Below are positions 1-11,345 of a DNA stretch of 64,000 nt, piece after piece; the stretch's first letter is position 1, and each line of letters opens with the position of its first letter. A program made the position numbers and the translations under genes. The stretch spans positions 79,487,501 through 79,551,500 of the forward strand of contig NC_092589.1 of the NCBI RefSeq assembly GCF_047663525.1. The letters run 5' to 3'. The stretch comes from Anas platyrhynchos (Eukaryota > Chordata > Aves > Anseriformes > Anatidae). The notes beneath the pieces were generated by a model. That model saw only the letters and a list, made by a program, of their open reading frames with translations. It was not told the origin of the DNA and ran no database searches.

Positions 1-1424
1 GTTTATATACCAGGGTCACGTCAGACTAACTTTAGTCAGTGGACTGATGATGCTTTAGTGGCTGAAGCACACTTATGGAGCTCATCACCCAATTCAACAT
101 CATCTGAAGAGTGCCTAGTTCCTGTATTTTAAGTGCTTTGTGAACCAGAGCATGGTATGTGGGAACAATCTGGAGATTTACTTCAAAAATATACTCCTTA
201 TCTAAGCTATAATGCTAAAGTAGACCACCCCAAATCACCCTTTAACTTTCTCCCACCAGTTTTCTCTCTGGCAATTTCCTCATGGAGGAGAACTGATAAG
301 GCTTTTAGCAGATTCTGTAGCTTCTGTTATCTCTAGATTACCTCTATTATCCGTAACTCAGAAATATCAAAGAAAGCATCCAAAAACTCATGCTTAAAAC
401 ATGCTAATGCAATCTTTGAAGCATCTTGCACTTCCCAGACAATACTAAGCTGAAAAGCAGTTCCCTTCTGTGAAGTATCTCCAACAGACAGACCAATTAG
501 TAATCACAGAAGGAAGCAGAACTACGTAGCAACTATGCAATCAAGTAATGGCACAGAGAGACATAGATGGTGTCTGTCCCTTGATAGAGATTGGAACTGC
601 TATTGCCTTTGAACCTTTTATCTCAGGCTTAAAACTTTAAAAGTGAAGAGATGCATTCAGTGGCCCTCAGAGGATTTTACTTTCTATGGGACTTCCAAAG
701 TTCATGTTAAACTTCACAGACAGAGGTCAGATGTCAGTCATGCTTACTTGCCACGTCTCTGCCAGACCTGGAATCTGACAACGATCCATCCTGGAGGGTT
801 GTTTTGCAGTCAGAGTGACTAACTTATCTTTTTCACCCCTATGTAATTTATCTGAGTCAGAACGAATTTTATGAGTTTGGCCCAGAGACAAGGCAAAGAT
901 TTGGGCCAGCTTCTTCTACTGCAGGGGGTGGCTCACCTCTACTTGTTTGCAACCTATGAATTTATTAATGGATCCAAATATAGCCAGTGACCTTCTGTGA
1001 CAGATGGTGAATCATGTCTTACTTCCAGTGCATAAATTAACATTTTAAAAGGATTTTTAAAACACTGTTGACTTTAGTGAGTGAAACATAATAACAAGGA
1101 TTTGCTGAAATCTGATGCTATAAGTTTGGATATGTTGAAAATTCATTATCTGAGCAAAAATATCGTATTATTGTGCCATTAACAAGGACATTGCAAGCTG
1201 CCATTTGTTTTAAAATGATGTATGGTTTATGAGGCTGAAAGAGACAAGTCACAATGATTTGCCTTGAAGATGATTTATGAATCATGACTAGAGGAAATCA
1301 TTTCACTCACATTTCTTGCTGGAAGTCAGATCCCTTGGCTTTTTCTTTCATCAGAGAAGTATCTCTGTGGCCCTCAAAATTTTAAACTAGAACCTCCTAA
1401 ATTCTATCCACCCCGCATTTTTAA

Positions 1425-1452
1425 AAACAAACAAACAAACAAACAAAAAACA
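1425..1452. repeat. (AAAC)n microsatellite
   Basis: About six tandem AAAC units grading into an A-run. It could be the A-rich trace of an old retroposon, but no element body is recognisable beside it. Confidence 0.85.
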
Positions 1453-4400
1453 CAACTATTTTATTTGTTTATTTTTTATTGATAAACGCTTTTCAATAGG
1501 CTAGTTATGCTTTCTTTTGGCTTTTTTTTTTTTTTTTCATACCATGCTTAAGCAATATTACCAAAATCTGGTCACAGTCATTGACACAGATAATGTGTAG
1601 ATAACCAAGAGGAACTCAAGTTATAACTGAGCATGAGTGCAAAGTAGAAGATCCAGTAAACAAATACAAATGTAAATGCCTTGCCATATTTTCTCTCCCG
1701 CTGGAAAAAGTTGCATTCACACAATTAGAATAGTGCACACTGACTGAGCCCTAAGCAACTATTGAAACCACAGGGCACAAGTGTTGTATACAGTTACTAA
1801 GTTTATTATGTCTTTTCTCCATTTATATTGTATGTGGGATAATGCCCATCATTGTCATCCCTCATGCTAGAACAGCAGCCTGCTAATTTTGAATGCCAGT
1901 GAGAACAGAGAACAACCAAATGCACATTCTTGCCCTTCCCTTGCTTCTCTTTCAGCTGCAGGTGGGAGGATCTTTTTCTTGGATACAGAGATACTGCCTG
2001 ATGAGATTTGGATACTTTTTCTTCAACTTAACGAATTCTTTGTCTGAGTCACTGGAATACTTACATGAACTGGTCATGTGTGAAGCCTGGAGGAAGCACA
2101 AAGTATATTAAGTATTGGTCTATTTAAACATAAGCAAGTCAGACGAAAAATACATTTGGATGGATGCAAAATCTTTCAGCCCCTCTCTTTGTCCTACATT
2201 CAAAATTAGAAAATTCAAATATGACAATGAGCTCGGAGATCTCATTGCATTGCAGAGCAAGAAATCCCAGAAGAACTAGAGTACATTGTAAATTGCATAT
2301 AAGATGTAGGGCCCTCGAGAAATCCCCATAAATTCCTGAACTCCTTTTCCTCTGTAAAATAAATGCACATACACCAAGGTGTCAGGAATGCTGAAGCGGA
2401 ACAGACAAGATCTGACCTAAGGCAGTTTGGTGCAATTATTAGAAAACATAAAGTAATGACAGAATATGTAAAGACTTTCATGGATTGTAGTGTAGTTACA
2501 CTAAGGAGATCTAAAAGTAATTAACTAGTAAGCTGCAGTGCTGCTTAGAAGAAATAAAAGTCATATATTCATCTCATAATCACAAGGATACCACATGGAA
2601 ATTAATTACCATGTAATTATATGATCAGTATTTACCAAATTTAAATAGTATTTGTGCCCCTTTAATTTGAATTGCCACTTTAATTCTAAAATATTAAATT
2701 ACTAAACCTCCTGTGACTGTGATCTAAATCTAGAGTAGTAATCACTGTGTGTGGTAAAGCGTGTAAGAAAAAGTCGCTGAATGCTGAATGACCTAGTTCA
2801 CTTTCTATATACACAAGAAAAAAAATGGCTGATGGAATTTCACTGCATATCCCTCTTTGGATTATTTTTTCATATTCTTTTAAAAATATTTCCATTTTGA
2901 CTGAGCTAGAGGTTTGATCTAGCCCAGTCCAAGACAGCAGGTAAGCATATGCCCATACCCAGATAATCTGCTTGGAGACAGGAGGTTTAGAATATGCTTT
3001 AAAGTCAGGGCATGACTCATTGCTGTGTTACACAGGGGTAAGTCATGGCCTTGTGCTTATGTTTCCTCAGAGGCAGCATAGCAGTCTTCAGCAGAGTTGG
3101 CAAAAATTAATATGCTGCACTAAAAAGGAGGTTCAGGTTTTGTCCAGTCCTAGGTGACTCCTGCCAGAAGAACAGTAGGAGCAGAAGAGAGTGGACAGTG
3201 ATGGATGAGGAGCTAAGGGAGAAGTCCTGGGGAAACCAGCCTGCTGCTCTAGTTGTGACAAGAGGGATGGTGATAACAGAGCACGGGGTTTGAAGCTTTT
3301 ATGAGAGATTGGTGCACCAAGCAGTGGCCTTCACCTTCTAGTCTCTCCTGGGTGGCATCAGGAAAGCAAGCTGATTTTTCAGGGCTCTGAAATAGTTACT
3401 GTGAGCAGTGAGCCATATCCAGCTCATGATCCTCAGCAGTACCCTGCCCAGGACATCTGCCAGCTTTGCCAGTGCCTTGGATCTGCTCAGTTTTCCTGAA
3501 GAGGTATATTTTTTTTGAGAGGTATTTTTGCTCTAGGATGGTACAGCTCACTTGCTTTGTACATAAGATCTTGGCTGCTGGCCCTAGCATTGGAAAGCAA
3601 AGGTTGCTTTTGGGGTTGGAAGGAAAAATTGTTGTTTTCAGTTGTTGCTGCAATTTAGTTGCCGTGGAAACCTGTTTATGACGAGTATCTTCCTTGTGGT
3701 AATTTCTCTGAGACCACCAGCTATCACTGATATTTGCAAGGTGGTAATTTTAATTAATTGACACCCTGAATTGTAGGACTTTGCCTGCCCCCCCAAAAAA
3801 CTTTGAAAATTAATACAATACCAGCACAGATGAAATCATCAAATCTGATCAAATGAAAACCGATGAATGGAAGTGGAAATGTCTATAACTAAGTATCTGA
3901 GACTTAATAAGACTAGCTCCTGCTCCCTGACTTGTTTTTAAACCCTACTCACAAGAAGTATGTTCACGTATGGACACCCACATAATGCTCCACACAGGTG
4001 AAATTTGGATTGACAGCACACAAGACAAGACAGCAAAGAATCGGGAATACATTTTTCGAGAATCCTGAAGCAGAAATGTAAAGATGTTCATCACTGATTG
4101 TCCCTCAAACACAATATATTGTTACTCACCTTTCTTTGACATCTACATCAACCTGAGATACTGGAAGGCAAGCATGAGATATTCAGAAAATCCAAACCTA
4201 GACCTGCGTGATATGGCTGGCTACTCTTAAACTCTCTTGATCTTTGGAAATTGAAATTCCAGATCTGGATCTGATATGTTCTACTTTCTATAACTGTGAA
4301 ATCAAAGCCAAGAGATAACTGTCGTTTCCCAGAGAAAGATGGAAATAATACCTGAAGATCTACCTTAGTATAGGTCTCTTAATATTTTTCTGCATATAAC

Positions 4401-4634
4401 TTGTATTTTTCTTAGTTGAATCTTTTCCTTGGGCATATCTTGTGAGCATTTTTCCAGTTTCGTTGTAGTATATGGAAGTAGCTATGTGAATGGTATTATT
4501 CATTGTCCTTTGAGTAGTTCATGAAGACATCTATTCAAATACATGGGAAGGTCATCATTTTTGTGCTGACAGCATGAAAGGAGGTACAGTACTGGGCAAG
4601 AAAGCTAAATTTTGTATAGATATTCATTGTTTCA

Positions 4635-4675
4635 AATAAATAAAAAAAAAAAAAAAAAAAAAGAGAGAGAGAGAA
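4635..4675. repeat. Poly(A) then (GA)n tract
   Basis: Two AAAT units lead into about 21 A residues and then about six GA units. This is a simple compound microsatellite with no associated element seen. Confidence 0.85.
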
Positions 4676-4850
4676 TGAAATAATCCTCCCTAAACAATTC
4701 TGAATGCATGAATACAGAGTGTCTGGCTATAGAATTGGAGGGTAAAGATACAAAAATCTGAGTTAAACTCTCTTTTTCATGCCTTGCTTTTTCAGCTCAC
4801 AGTCCTGCAAATGCCACATTCAATGATCTGATCTCTTGTCAAAAAGGTGC

Positions 4851-4896
4851 TTTTTTTTTTTGTTGTTTGTTTGTGTTTGTGTGTGTGTGTGTGTGC
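4851..4896. repeat. T-run, (TTTG)n and (GT)n compound microsatellite
   Basis: A run of ten or so T residues passes through TTTG units into about ten GT units. Confidence 0.85.
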
Positions 4897-6377
4897 TGGT
4901 AACTAACAAGCATGGTAGAACGAATCAGTAACTTTTCTCAAGTTAGACGAAAACTTAATTGATTTTTCTTATTGCTTATGGTCCCAAACTCTCCTAGCTC
5001 TAAGCTCTGTTTACGTAAGTGTGTTGTGTGCCCTCTCCTTTGCCTTTAATCATTTTAATTATTTTCTTCTCTGAAAATCTAAGTTACTACGGCTAACAAT
5101 TTCTTCTGTCTTTCAATGTTGGACTGAAGCATGTTATGTTGTATGTTGAAAAAATGCAAAATTCCACTCATTCATCATCAGTAGAGTGAGAAAGTGTGTT
5201 CCAATTGCTTCTCACCATCAGCAATGTCTGAGATAGAAATGATTTTATGGAATAACTTTGTGGCTTTTAAATAGAAGTAATTGTTTACTCAAAAAGTAGT
5301 TTGGCAATAATCAGAATGACAGTTTCTATGGGAGTCATTATACTTGGGAAATTATTTGATTCTATTTATCACAAGGTGATTAAGAGGCAGAAGCTGTCCA
5401 CAGTTTAGTTTTCAGAGTGAATTTTTGGAGGACTGTATCAAATGTTCAGCTAGGGTGACAACATTTGACAACATTGTCCCTTAGTTACTGATACAAATCT
5501 GAAGGGATTGCTGCTTGAGGAGTAACATTTGATTTACAGCAGTACAAAAGCATAACTGACAGTAGGATGCATCCATACTTGTATATTTAGGGTAAAGCAT
5601 TTATCATGTGGTGTATAGAATGAACCAGTGTAGAAGTGGAGCTCTTGTTATTTTAATGTCTTTTACCATTTATCACAGCCCAGGTCAATTGCTCATCTTT
5701 GAATACTGAAAAAGAAGAATAATTTTGTGGCATATATCACATTGTCAAATTACCAGTTAAAAATTAAATTTGATTAAGCATGTAGGTTGAGCCAAGTAAA
5801 ACAGTGAAGGTAGGCATATGTTTTGATATTCTTTGTCAATGAAATCCACACTTGAGAAAGTGAAACAATCCGATATGATCTAGTACACTGAAATGACCAT
5901 AATATAAGGAGTTGACACATAATGCTGAAAACTGTTGCTGGAACCCAGCTGCATAGCAAGTGAGCAGCAGGAACTGATGTGCTTTTCCTGACTCTTATAC
6001 GGGCTTTTGTCATGCAGCAACACACAACAATTTCTCCCTTCCAGTTCCTTTGCCTGGGTTCTGTAGTACTCACTAAGGCATCTTCATGATTGGCAGGATT
6101 TCTAGATGAAGCTGGACTTTAAGGACAACTACCATTCCTGATTACCTGTGAAAATCAGGACTTGTAGATAGTTCCATAATTCTTAACATAATATTCAGCC
6201 AATATCCAGATCAAAAACTTCTGTTACAGTTTTTTGGAAATCTTTAGATCAAGACTTACATTCCTAATTTCAGTTGGCTTCTATTTCCTCATCTATGCTA
6301 CCTGAATGCAGGAACTGTGGGTCAAAAAAATACCATCTGCTGGGACAAAAAGCCTACATAAGGTCTGAGAAGATGGA

Positions 6378-6414
6378 GCTAGTACTGCAGTACTGCTAGT
6401 ACTGCTAGTACTGC
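6378..6414. repeat. 9-bp tandem repeat, unit GTACTGCTA
   Basis: The 9-mer GTACTGCTA recurs about four times. One unit near the left end is shortened to GTACTGCA. It is an isolated minisatellite-like patch in otherwise unique sequence. Confidence 0.8.
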
Positions 6415-8284
6415 AACTGTGTCTTATGCTGTATAATGTGTTGCAATTAAGGGTATGTGCTTGAAAATTCTGCATAGCCTTCTGGTGGCTCTTCCACAAA
6501 TAGGATAAGAAACGGCTTTTACATACAATTACAGAAAGTTTTTCACTTAAAGTGTTTTTGGAGACTTCTGTTTCTGGAGCTCAAGGACTTCAGAATTACA
6601 TTCATTATATGTTCTCAGTGCAGATTTTATGTACCCTTGCTTTGATTCTTCTTAAAATTTTAAACAAAAGCACATCAGCAGAATTAAATCACACAAGAAG
6701 ACAATATTCATACTAGGGAAAAATATGTACGCAGTGACATTCAAGATAATATTGTTGCCAAAGATTCTGTTCTAATTTGTAACAGCAGCATCACACAATC
6801 ATTAACCTAATAATAATATTAAGAACTGTATCAACTGTATCAACAGCATTTTGAAACTCAAAACCTTATCTGTGTGGCATACACTATGCCACAGAGGGAA
6901 AACGTAAAATATTTCTACGTCATAGAAGGAAGAGTCAGCAAGAGACAGCAATTTCCATCTCCAAAACACTTCATAAACAACAACAGACACTGTAAATATC
7001 ACTACCCCCATTTCTATAGATAAGGGTAATATAATTTACTTTCACACTGTCATGAGTCATTATGAGCAATTTCAGCACTGCTCAGTTTCATTTTCTGTGT
7101 TTTTGACAAAAACATCAAACTAATATTCCAGCCTCTCAAACATAATTATTTCAATCTACGATCTATTTACATTGGACAATGTGAGTTACGTGTAAACAAA
7201 AAACTGAGAAGGTGAGACTGCACACATAGTATGTGATATTCATGCACAAAGAAATAAAACCAAGGGAGAATGAATTAGGCAAGTGTGAATTATGACTTCT
7301 TTATGAGAAGCTTTAAATTTCATAATCACTATGTTAGTTATTTAATATAGGTCTTTAGTGCTAAACTGTAATAGTTAACTGCATATTTATTTAGTCAATT
7401 GCAATTAAAATAATTAAAGTATGAGGCATATAAACTTATTAGTCTAGTGCTGATAACATGATTAGTGTGCTAGTAAAAACAGATAGTATCACAACAGAGA
7501 AACTGACCCCTATAAGAGAGGTTAATAGATTTATTTATCATTTATTGACACATATGTACATGATCTCCAACCTCATTGTCTTTCCAGAACATGATCAATG
7601 TATTCTGAACTTCAATACACTTCTTATGTTAAAAAGCTGTAAAAGCAAGAACTTATTGATGCAATTATTTCGTATTATAATTATTTTATGTTTTCTAATT
7701 GTGAGTTGTGCAATCTTTATTAGTTGAATAGTGAATATCATTGAATCTAATATTAGATGAACTCTAACTAGTCAGGCAGATAACAGTTAGATTAAAAAGT
7801 TTGATGTGATACAATATATTTTTTTTCAATCAGTGGAAATACAGTAACATAACGTTCCTCTTAAAAAATGTGTTGACTTTACTTAATTTATTCCAGGCAG
7901 TTTCTGTGCCATTATTCATCAGATAAACTCCAAAAGTTGCGTTAAAGCTGGGTTGGAAGTGGGGGTACTCTACTTTATTAAGATGAAATCACATGCCACT
8001 TGTTGAGGTGATCAGCTCCGGGGCAGACACGTTCTGCAGCGGAGCGGGGCATCGGATGGGCAGGGCTAATTTTTCCGGCACCGAGACCACTCGAGGGAGC
8101 CGCCAGGACCCGGCAGCCCTCGTGAGGGAGGCGAACGAGGCGAGAACGAGGCGTAGGTGGAGCCAGCAGCGCCCCCTCCCCGGCCGTTCAAAAGCAGCCC
8201 CTAGGGAGCGCAGCGACCAGGATGGGCAAACAGTGCATGGTGCATCAGAAGGAAGTGGTGTGGCAGAAGGGAGTGGCATGGCAG

Positions 8285-8339
8285 TTAGTGCGGCAGGGTG
8301 AGCAGGCAGGGCGAGCAGGCAGGGCGAACAGGCAGGGCA
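8285..8339. repeat. Tandem 12-13 bp repeat in CR1 5' region
   Basis: Four imperfect copies of a unit like GGCAGGGCGAGCA lie just upstream of CR1 ORF1. Short GC-rich tandem repeats in a LINE 5' UTR may be part of the internal promoter, which is inference only. Confidence 0.65.
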
Positions 8340-8403
8340 GAGCGCTCCCCCCTGCCCATATGAACACCTCCTCTAATGGCAGTCTACCGCTAGCTCAGCT
8401 GCA

Positions 8404-9484
8404 GTGGTGCACACCAGGCACAGTGCACTCTCCAGGAAGTCTGTACACAGCCAGACCGACTGCCCGCTCAAAACTGCGGCAGTTCAGGTCTCCGGGTGCA
8501 GGGAGTGCCTGAGCCTGTTGCTGCCACCTGCGGGGGGCAGAGAGACTGTGTGCATGAGGTGCGAGCAGGTGGATGACCTGGTCCGCCTCGTGGCAGAACT
8601 CAAGGAGGAGGTTGAGAGGTTGAGGGATATCAGGGAGTGTGAGCAGGAGACAGACTTGTGGAGCAACTCCCTGTGTGGCCTGAAGGACAGGCACTGGGGT
8701 GAGACGCCCCAAATAGGGGTGAACCCCCTGCCCTGTTGCTCTTGGGCAGAGGGAGGGGACCTGGGAGTTGAGGAGCAATGGAAACAGGTCCCTGCTCGAC
8801 ACCACAGGCGATGCCCTCCCCCCCACCGGCCCCACTTTCTGAGGTGCCCTCACGCAACAGGTTTGGGGCCCTGGAGCTTGAGAGACCGGTAGCTGAGGAA
8901 GAGGGAGTCAGTCTACCCAGGAGGATGCCTAGGGTGAGGAATTCAACTCCACGCCTCGGGACTGCCTCCACCAGGACAGAAAGAAGGGGGATTGTTGTGG
9001 GAGACTCCCTTCTCAGGGGAGCAGAGGGACCTATTTGTCAGCCTGACCGTACCCATAGGGAAGTCTGCTGCCTCCCTGGGGCCAGGGTCAGGGACATTGC
9101 CAGAAAGCTTCCCAGCCTGGTTCGCCCCTCTATTATCCTCTTTTAATAGTCCAGGCTGGCAGTGATGACACTGAAGAGAGAAGCCTGAAGACCATCAAAT
9201 GGGACTTTAGGGGACTGGGACGGTTAGTGGATGGAGCGGGAGTACAGGTGGTGTTTTCGTCCATCCCTATGGTGGCAGAGAGGGGCACATAGAGGACCTG
9301 GAAAGCCCACCTGATAAACAAGTGGCTCAGAGGTTGATGCCAACACAAAAATTTGGGGATTTTTGACCATGGGGCGCTTTACTCAGCATCTGGCCTGATG
9401 GCTGCAGATGGGTACCTATCTCTAAATGGAAAATGGATCCTGGTCCAGGAGCTGGCGGGGCTCATTGAGAAGGCTTTAAACTAG
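8404..9484 (+). pseudogene. CR1 ORF1 remnant (coiled coil + SGNH esterase)
   Basis: ORF1 of CR1 encodes an RNA-binding/chaperone-like protein with a C-terminal esterase domain. The N-terminal part has a paired-Cys patch (CRECL...CMRCEQ) followed by a leucine/valine-rich helix (VDDLVRLVAELKEEVERLRD), typical of the CR1 ORF1 coiled coil. The frame shifts near 8805-8825, close to a C-run. It continues with RRGIVVGDSLLRG, the SGNH block-I serine motif. A second shift near 9130 leads to recognisable distal esterase sequence (VQVVFSSI, IFDHGALY, LIEKALN) ending at TAG 9482-9484. The block-III HxGTND-like site reads QAGSDD, and the terminal DGxH site has lost its histidine. It is non-functional. Confidence 0.8.
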
Positions 9485-9554
9485 GTGAGAAGGGGAATGG
9501 GGCTGAAACAAGGCTTGTTAGAGCTGTGCCAGGGCAAGGCTGGGAGAGAAGGCA

Positions 9555-11253
9555 ATGGCCCAGCTGAAGTGCACGTACACCAATGCACGCAGCATGGGTA
9601 ACAAACAGGAGGAGCTGGAAGCCATCGTGCAGCAGGCAGGCTACGACTTGGTTGCCATCACGGAAACGTGGTGGGACCAGTCTCACGACTGGCGTGCTGC
9701 AATGACTGGCTATAAGCTCTTCAGAAGGGACAGGCAGCACAGAAGGTGTGGTGGTGTGGCTCTCTATATTAGAGAATCTTCTGATGTTGTGGAATTTGAG
9801 GCTGGGAATGACAAGGTTGAGTCCCTGTGGGTTAGGATCGACAGGAAGACCAACAAGGCAAGCATCCTGGTGGGGGTCTGTTATAGACCGCCAAACAGGG
9901 ATGAGGAGACTGTTGAGAAGTTCTACAGGCAGCTGACAAAAGTTGCGAAATCGTCAGCGCTGGTTCTTGTGGGGGACTTCAACTTCCCAGATATATCCTG
10001 GAAGCACAACACAGCCCAGAGAAAGCAGTCAGGAGGTTTCTGGAGAGCGTGGAAGATAGCTTCCTGACGCAGCTGGTTAGTGAGCCTACCAGGGTAGGTG
10101 CCCCGCTAGACCTTCTCTTCACAAGCAGAGAAGGACTGGTTGGGAGATGTGGTGGTTGGAAACTGTCTTGGGCAGAGTGACCATGAAATGGTAGAGTTCT
10201 CTATTCTTGGAGAAGTCAGGAAGCAGACCAGTAAAACTGGTATTGGACTTCCGGAGGGCTGACTTTGAACTGCTCAGGACACTGGTTGGATGAGTCCCTT
10301 GGGAGGCGGTTCTGAAGGGCAGAGGAGTCCAGGAAGGCTGGGCGCTCTTCAAGAAGGAAATCTTAATGTCACAGGAGCGGTCTGTCCCCACGTGCCCAAA
10401 GACGAGCTGGCGGGGAAGAAGACCGGCCTGGCTCAACGGAGAGTTACAGCTTGAGTTTAGGAGAATAAAGAGGGTTTACAATCTTTGGAAAAGAGGGCAG
10501 GCCACTCAGGAGGGCTATAAGGATGTTGCGAGGCAGTGCAGGGACAAAATTGGAAAGGCCAAAGCTCATCTGCAGCTCAATCTGGCAACTGCCGTCGAAG
10601 ACGACAAAAAATGTTTTTACACATACATCAGTGCAAAATGGAGGACTAAGGAGAATCTCCAGCCTTTACTGGATGTGGGGAGGAACTTAGTTACGAAAGA
10701 TGAGGAAAAGGCGGAGGTACTTAATGCCTTCTTTGCCTCAATCTTTAGCGGCAAAACCAGTTTCTGGATACCCAGTACCCTGAACTGGTGGAAGGGGATG
10801 GGGAGCAGAATGTGGCCGCACCTTGAGTCCTGTGTTCAGTTTTGGGCCCCTCACTACAAGAAGGACATCGAGGAGCTCTAAAGAGTCCAGAGAAGGGCGA
10901 CAAAGCTGGTGAGGGGTCTGGAGCACAAGTCCTGCAAGGAGTAGCTGAGGGAGCTGGGTTTGTTCAGCCTGGAGAAGAGGAGGCTCAGGGGTGACCTTAT
11001 TGCTTTTTATAAGCACATCAAAAGAGGCTGTAGCAAGGTGGGGGTTGGTCTGTTCTCCCACGTGCCTGGTGACAGGACGAGGGGGAATGGACTAAAGTTG
11101 TGCTAGGGGTGTTTTAGGTTGGATCTTAGGAAGAACTTCTTTACTGAGAGGGTTGTGAGGCATTGGAATGGGCTGCCCAGGGAAGTGGTGGAGTCACCAT
11201 CCTTGGAGGTCTTTAAAAGGTGTTTAGATGTTGAACTTAGCGATATGGTTTAG
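9555..11253 (+). pseudogene. CR1 ORF2 remnant: endonuclease and C-terminus, RT missing
   Basis: ORF2 of CR1 normally joins an APE-like endonuclease to a reverse transcriptase. The endonuclease motifs are readable in order: YTNARS, ITETWWD, GVCYRPP, GDFNFPDISW and, after frameshifts, SDHEMVEF near 10177. An open stretch from 10366 covers the linker up to NAFFASIFSGKTS. At about 10812 the sequence jumps to RPHLESCVQFWAP, which in intact elements lies after the RT palm, so all catalytic RT motifs are gone. The C-terminal region carries stops where relatives have sense codons (KE*LRELG near 10941; a TAG near 11104), then [11 protein letters not shown] and the end at TAG 11251-11253. The pattern suggests C-to-T decay. 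Confidence 0.85.
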
Positions 11254-11345
11254 TGGAGGACTTTTTAGTGTTAGGTCAGAGGTTGGACTTAATGATCTTG
11301 AGGTCTCTTCCAACCTTGTGGTTCTGTGGTTCTGTGGTTCTCTCT

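Larger units (their letters stand above)
1..7984. other. Unique AT-rich intergenic DNA, no gene seen
   Basis: No open frame here exceeds about 100 codons and none resembles a known protein. The sequence is AT-rich with scattered homopolymer runs and a few microsatellites listed separately. Given the position and orientation of FUT9, this is inferred to be intergenic DNA downstream of that gene. Two AT-rich patches (about 2560-2700 and 7300-7480) lack simple-repeat structure and carry many TAAT/ATTA cores; they are raised as candidate conserved noncoding elements in the findings. Confidence 0.6.
7985..11345 (+). mobile_element. Long CR1 LINE with RT core deleted
   Basis: This is a near end-to-end CR1 retrotransposon in plus orientation. 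From left to right it has a GC-rich 5' region that contrasts sharply with the AT-rich flank, a decayed ORF1 (coiled coil then esterase), ORF2 with an APE-type endonuclease, the linker into the RT domain, the ORF2 C-terminus, and a 3' UTR. The 3' UTR has the block 'gatcttgaggtctcttcc' followed by three TGGTTCTG-type tail units. The reverse transcriptase core, including the FADD box, is missing: sequence jumps near 10812 from the start of the RT domain to the C-terminal region. Length is about 3.35 kb against roughly 4.5 kb expected for a full CR1, consistent with a loss of 1 kb or more. Several frameshifts and stops show that it is dead. The 5' boundary is approximate. Confidence 0.9.

Noticed and set aside
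8395..8971. Minus-strand frames of 60-152 codons opposite CR1 ORF1
   Set aside because: Shadows of the GC-rich ORF1 sequence; the plus-strand reading gives the recognisable CR1 motifs.
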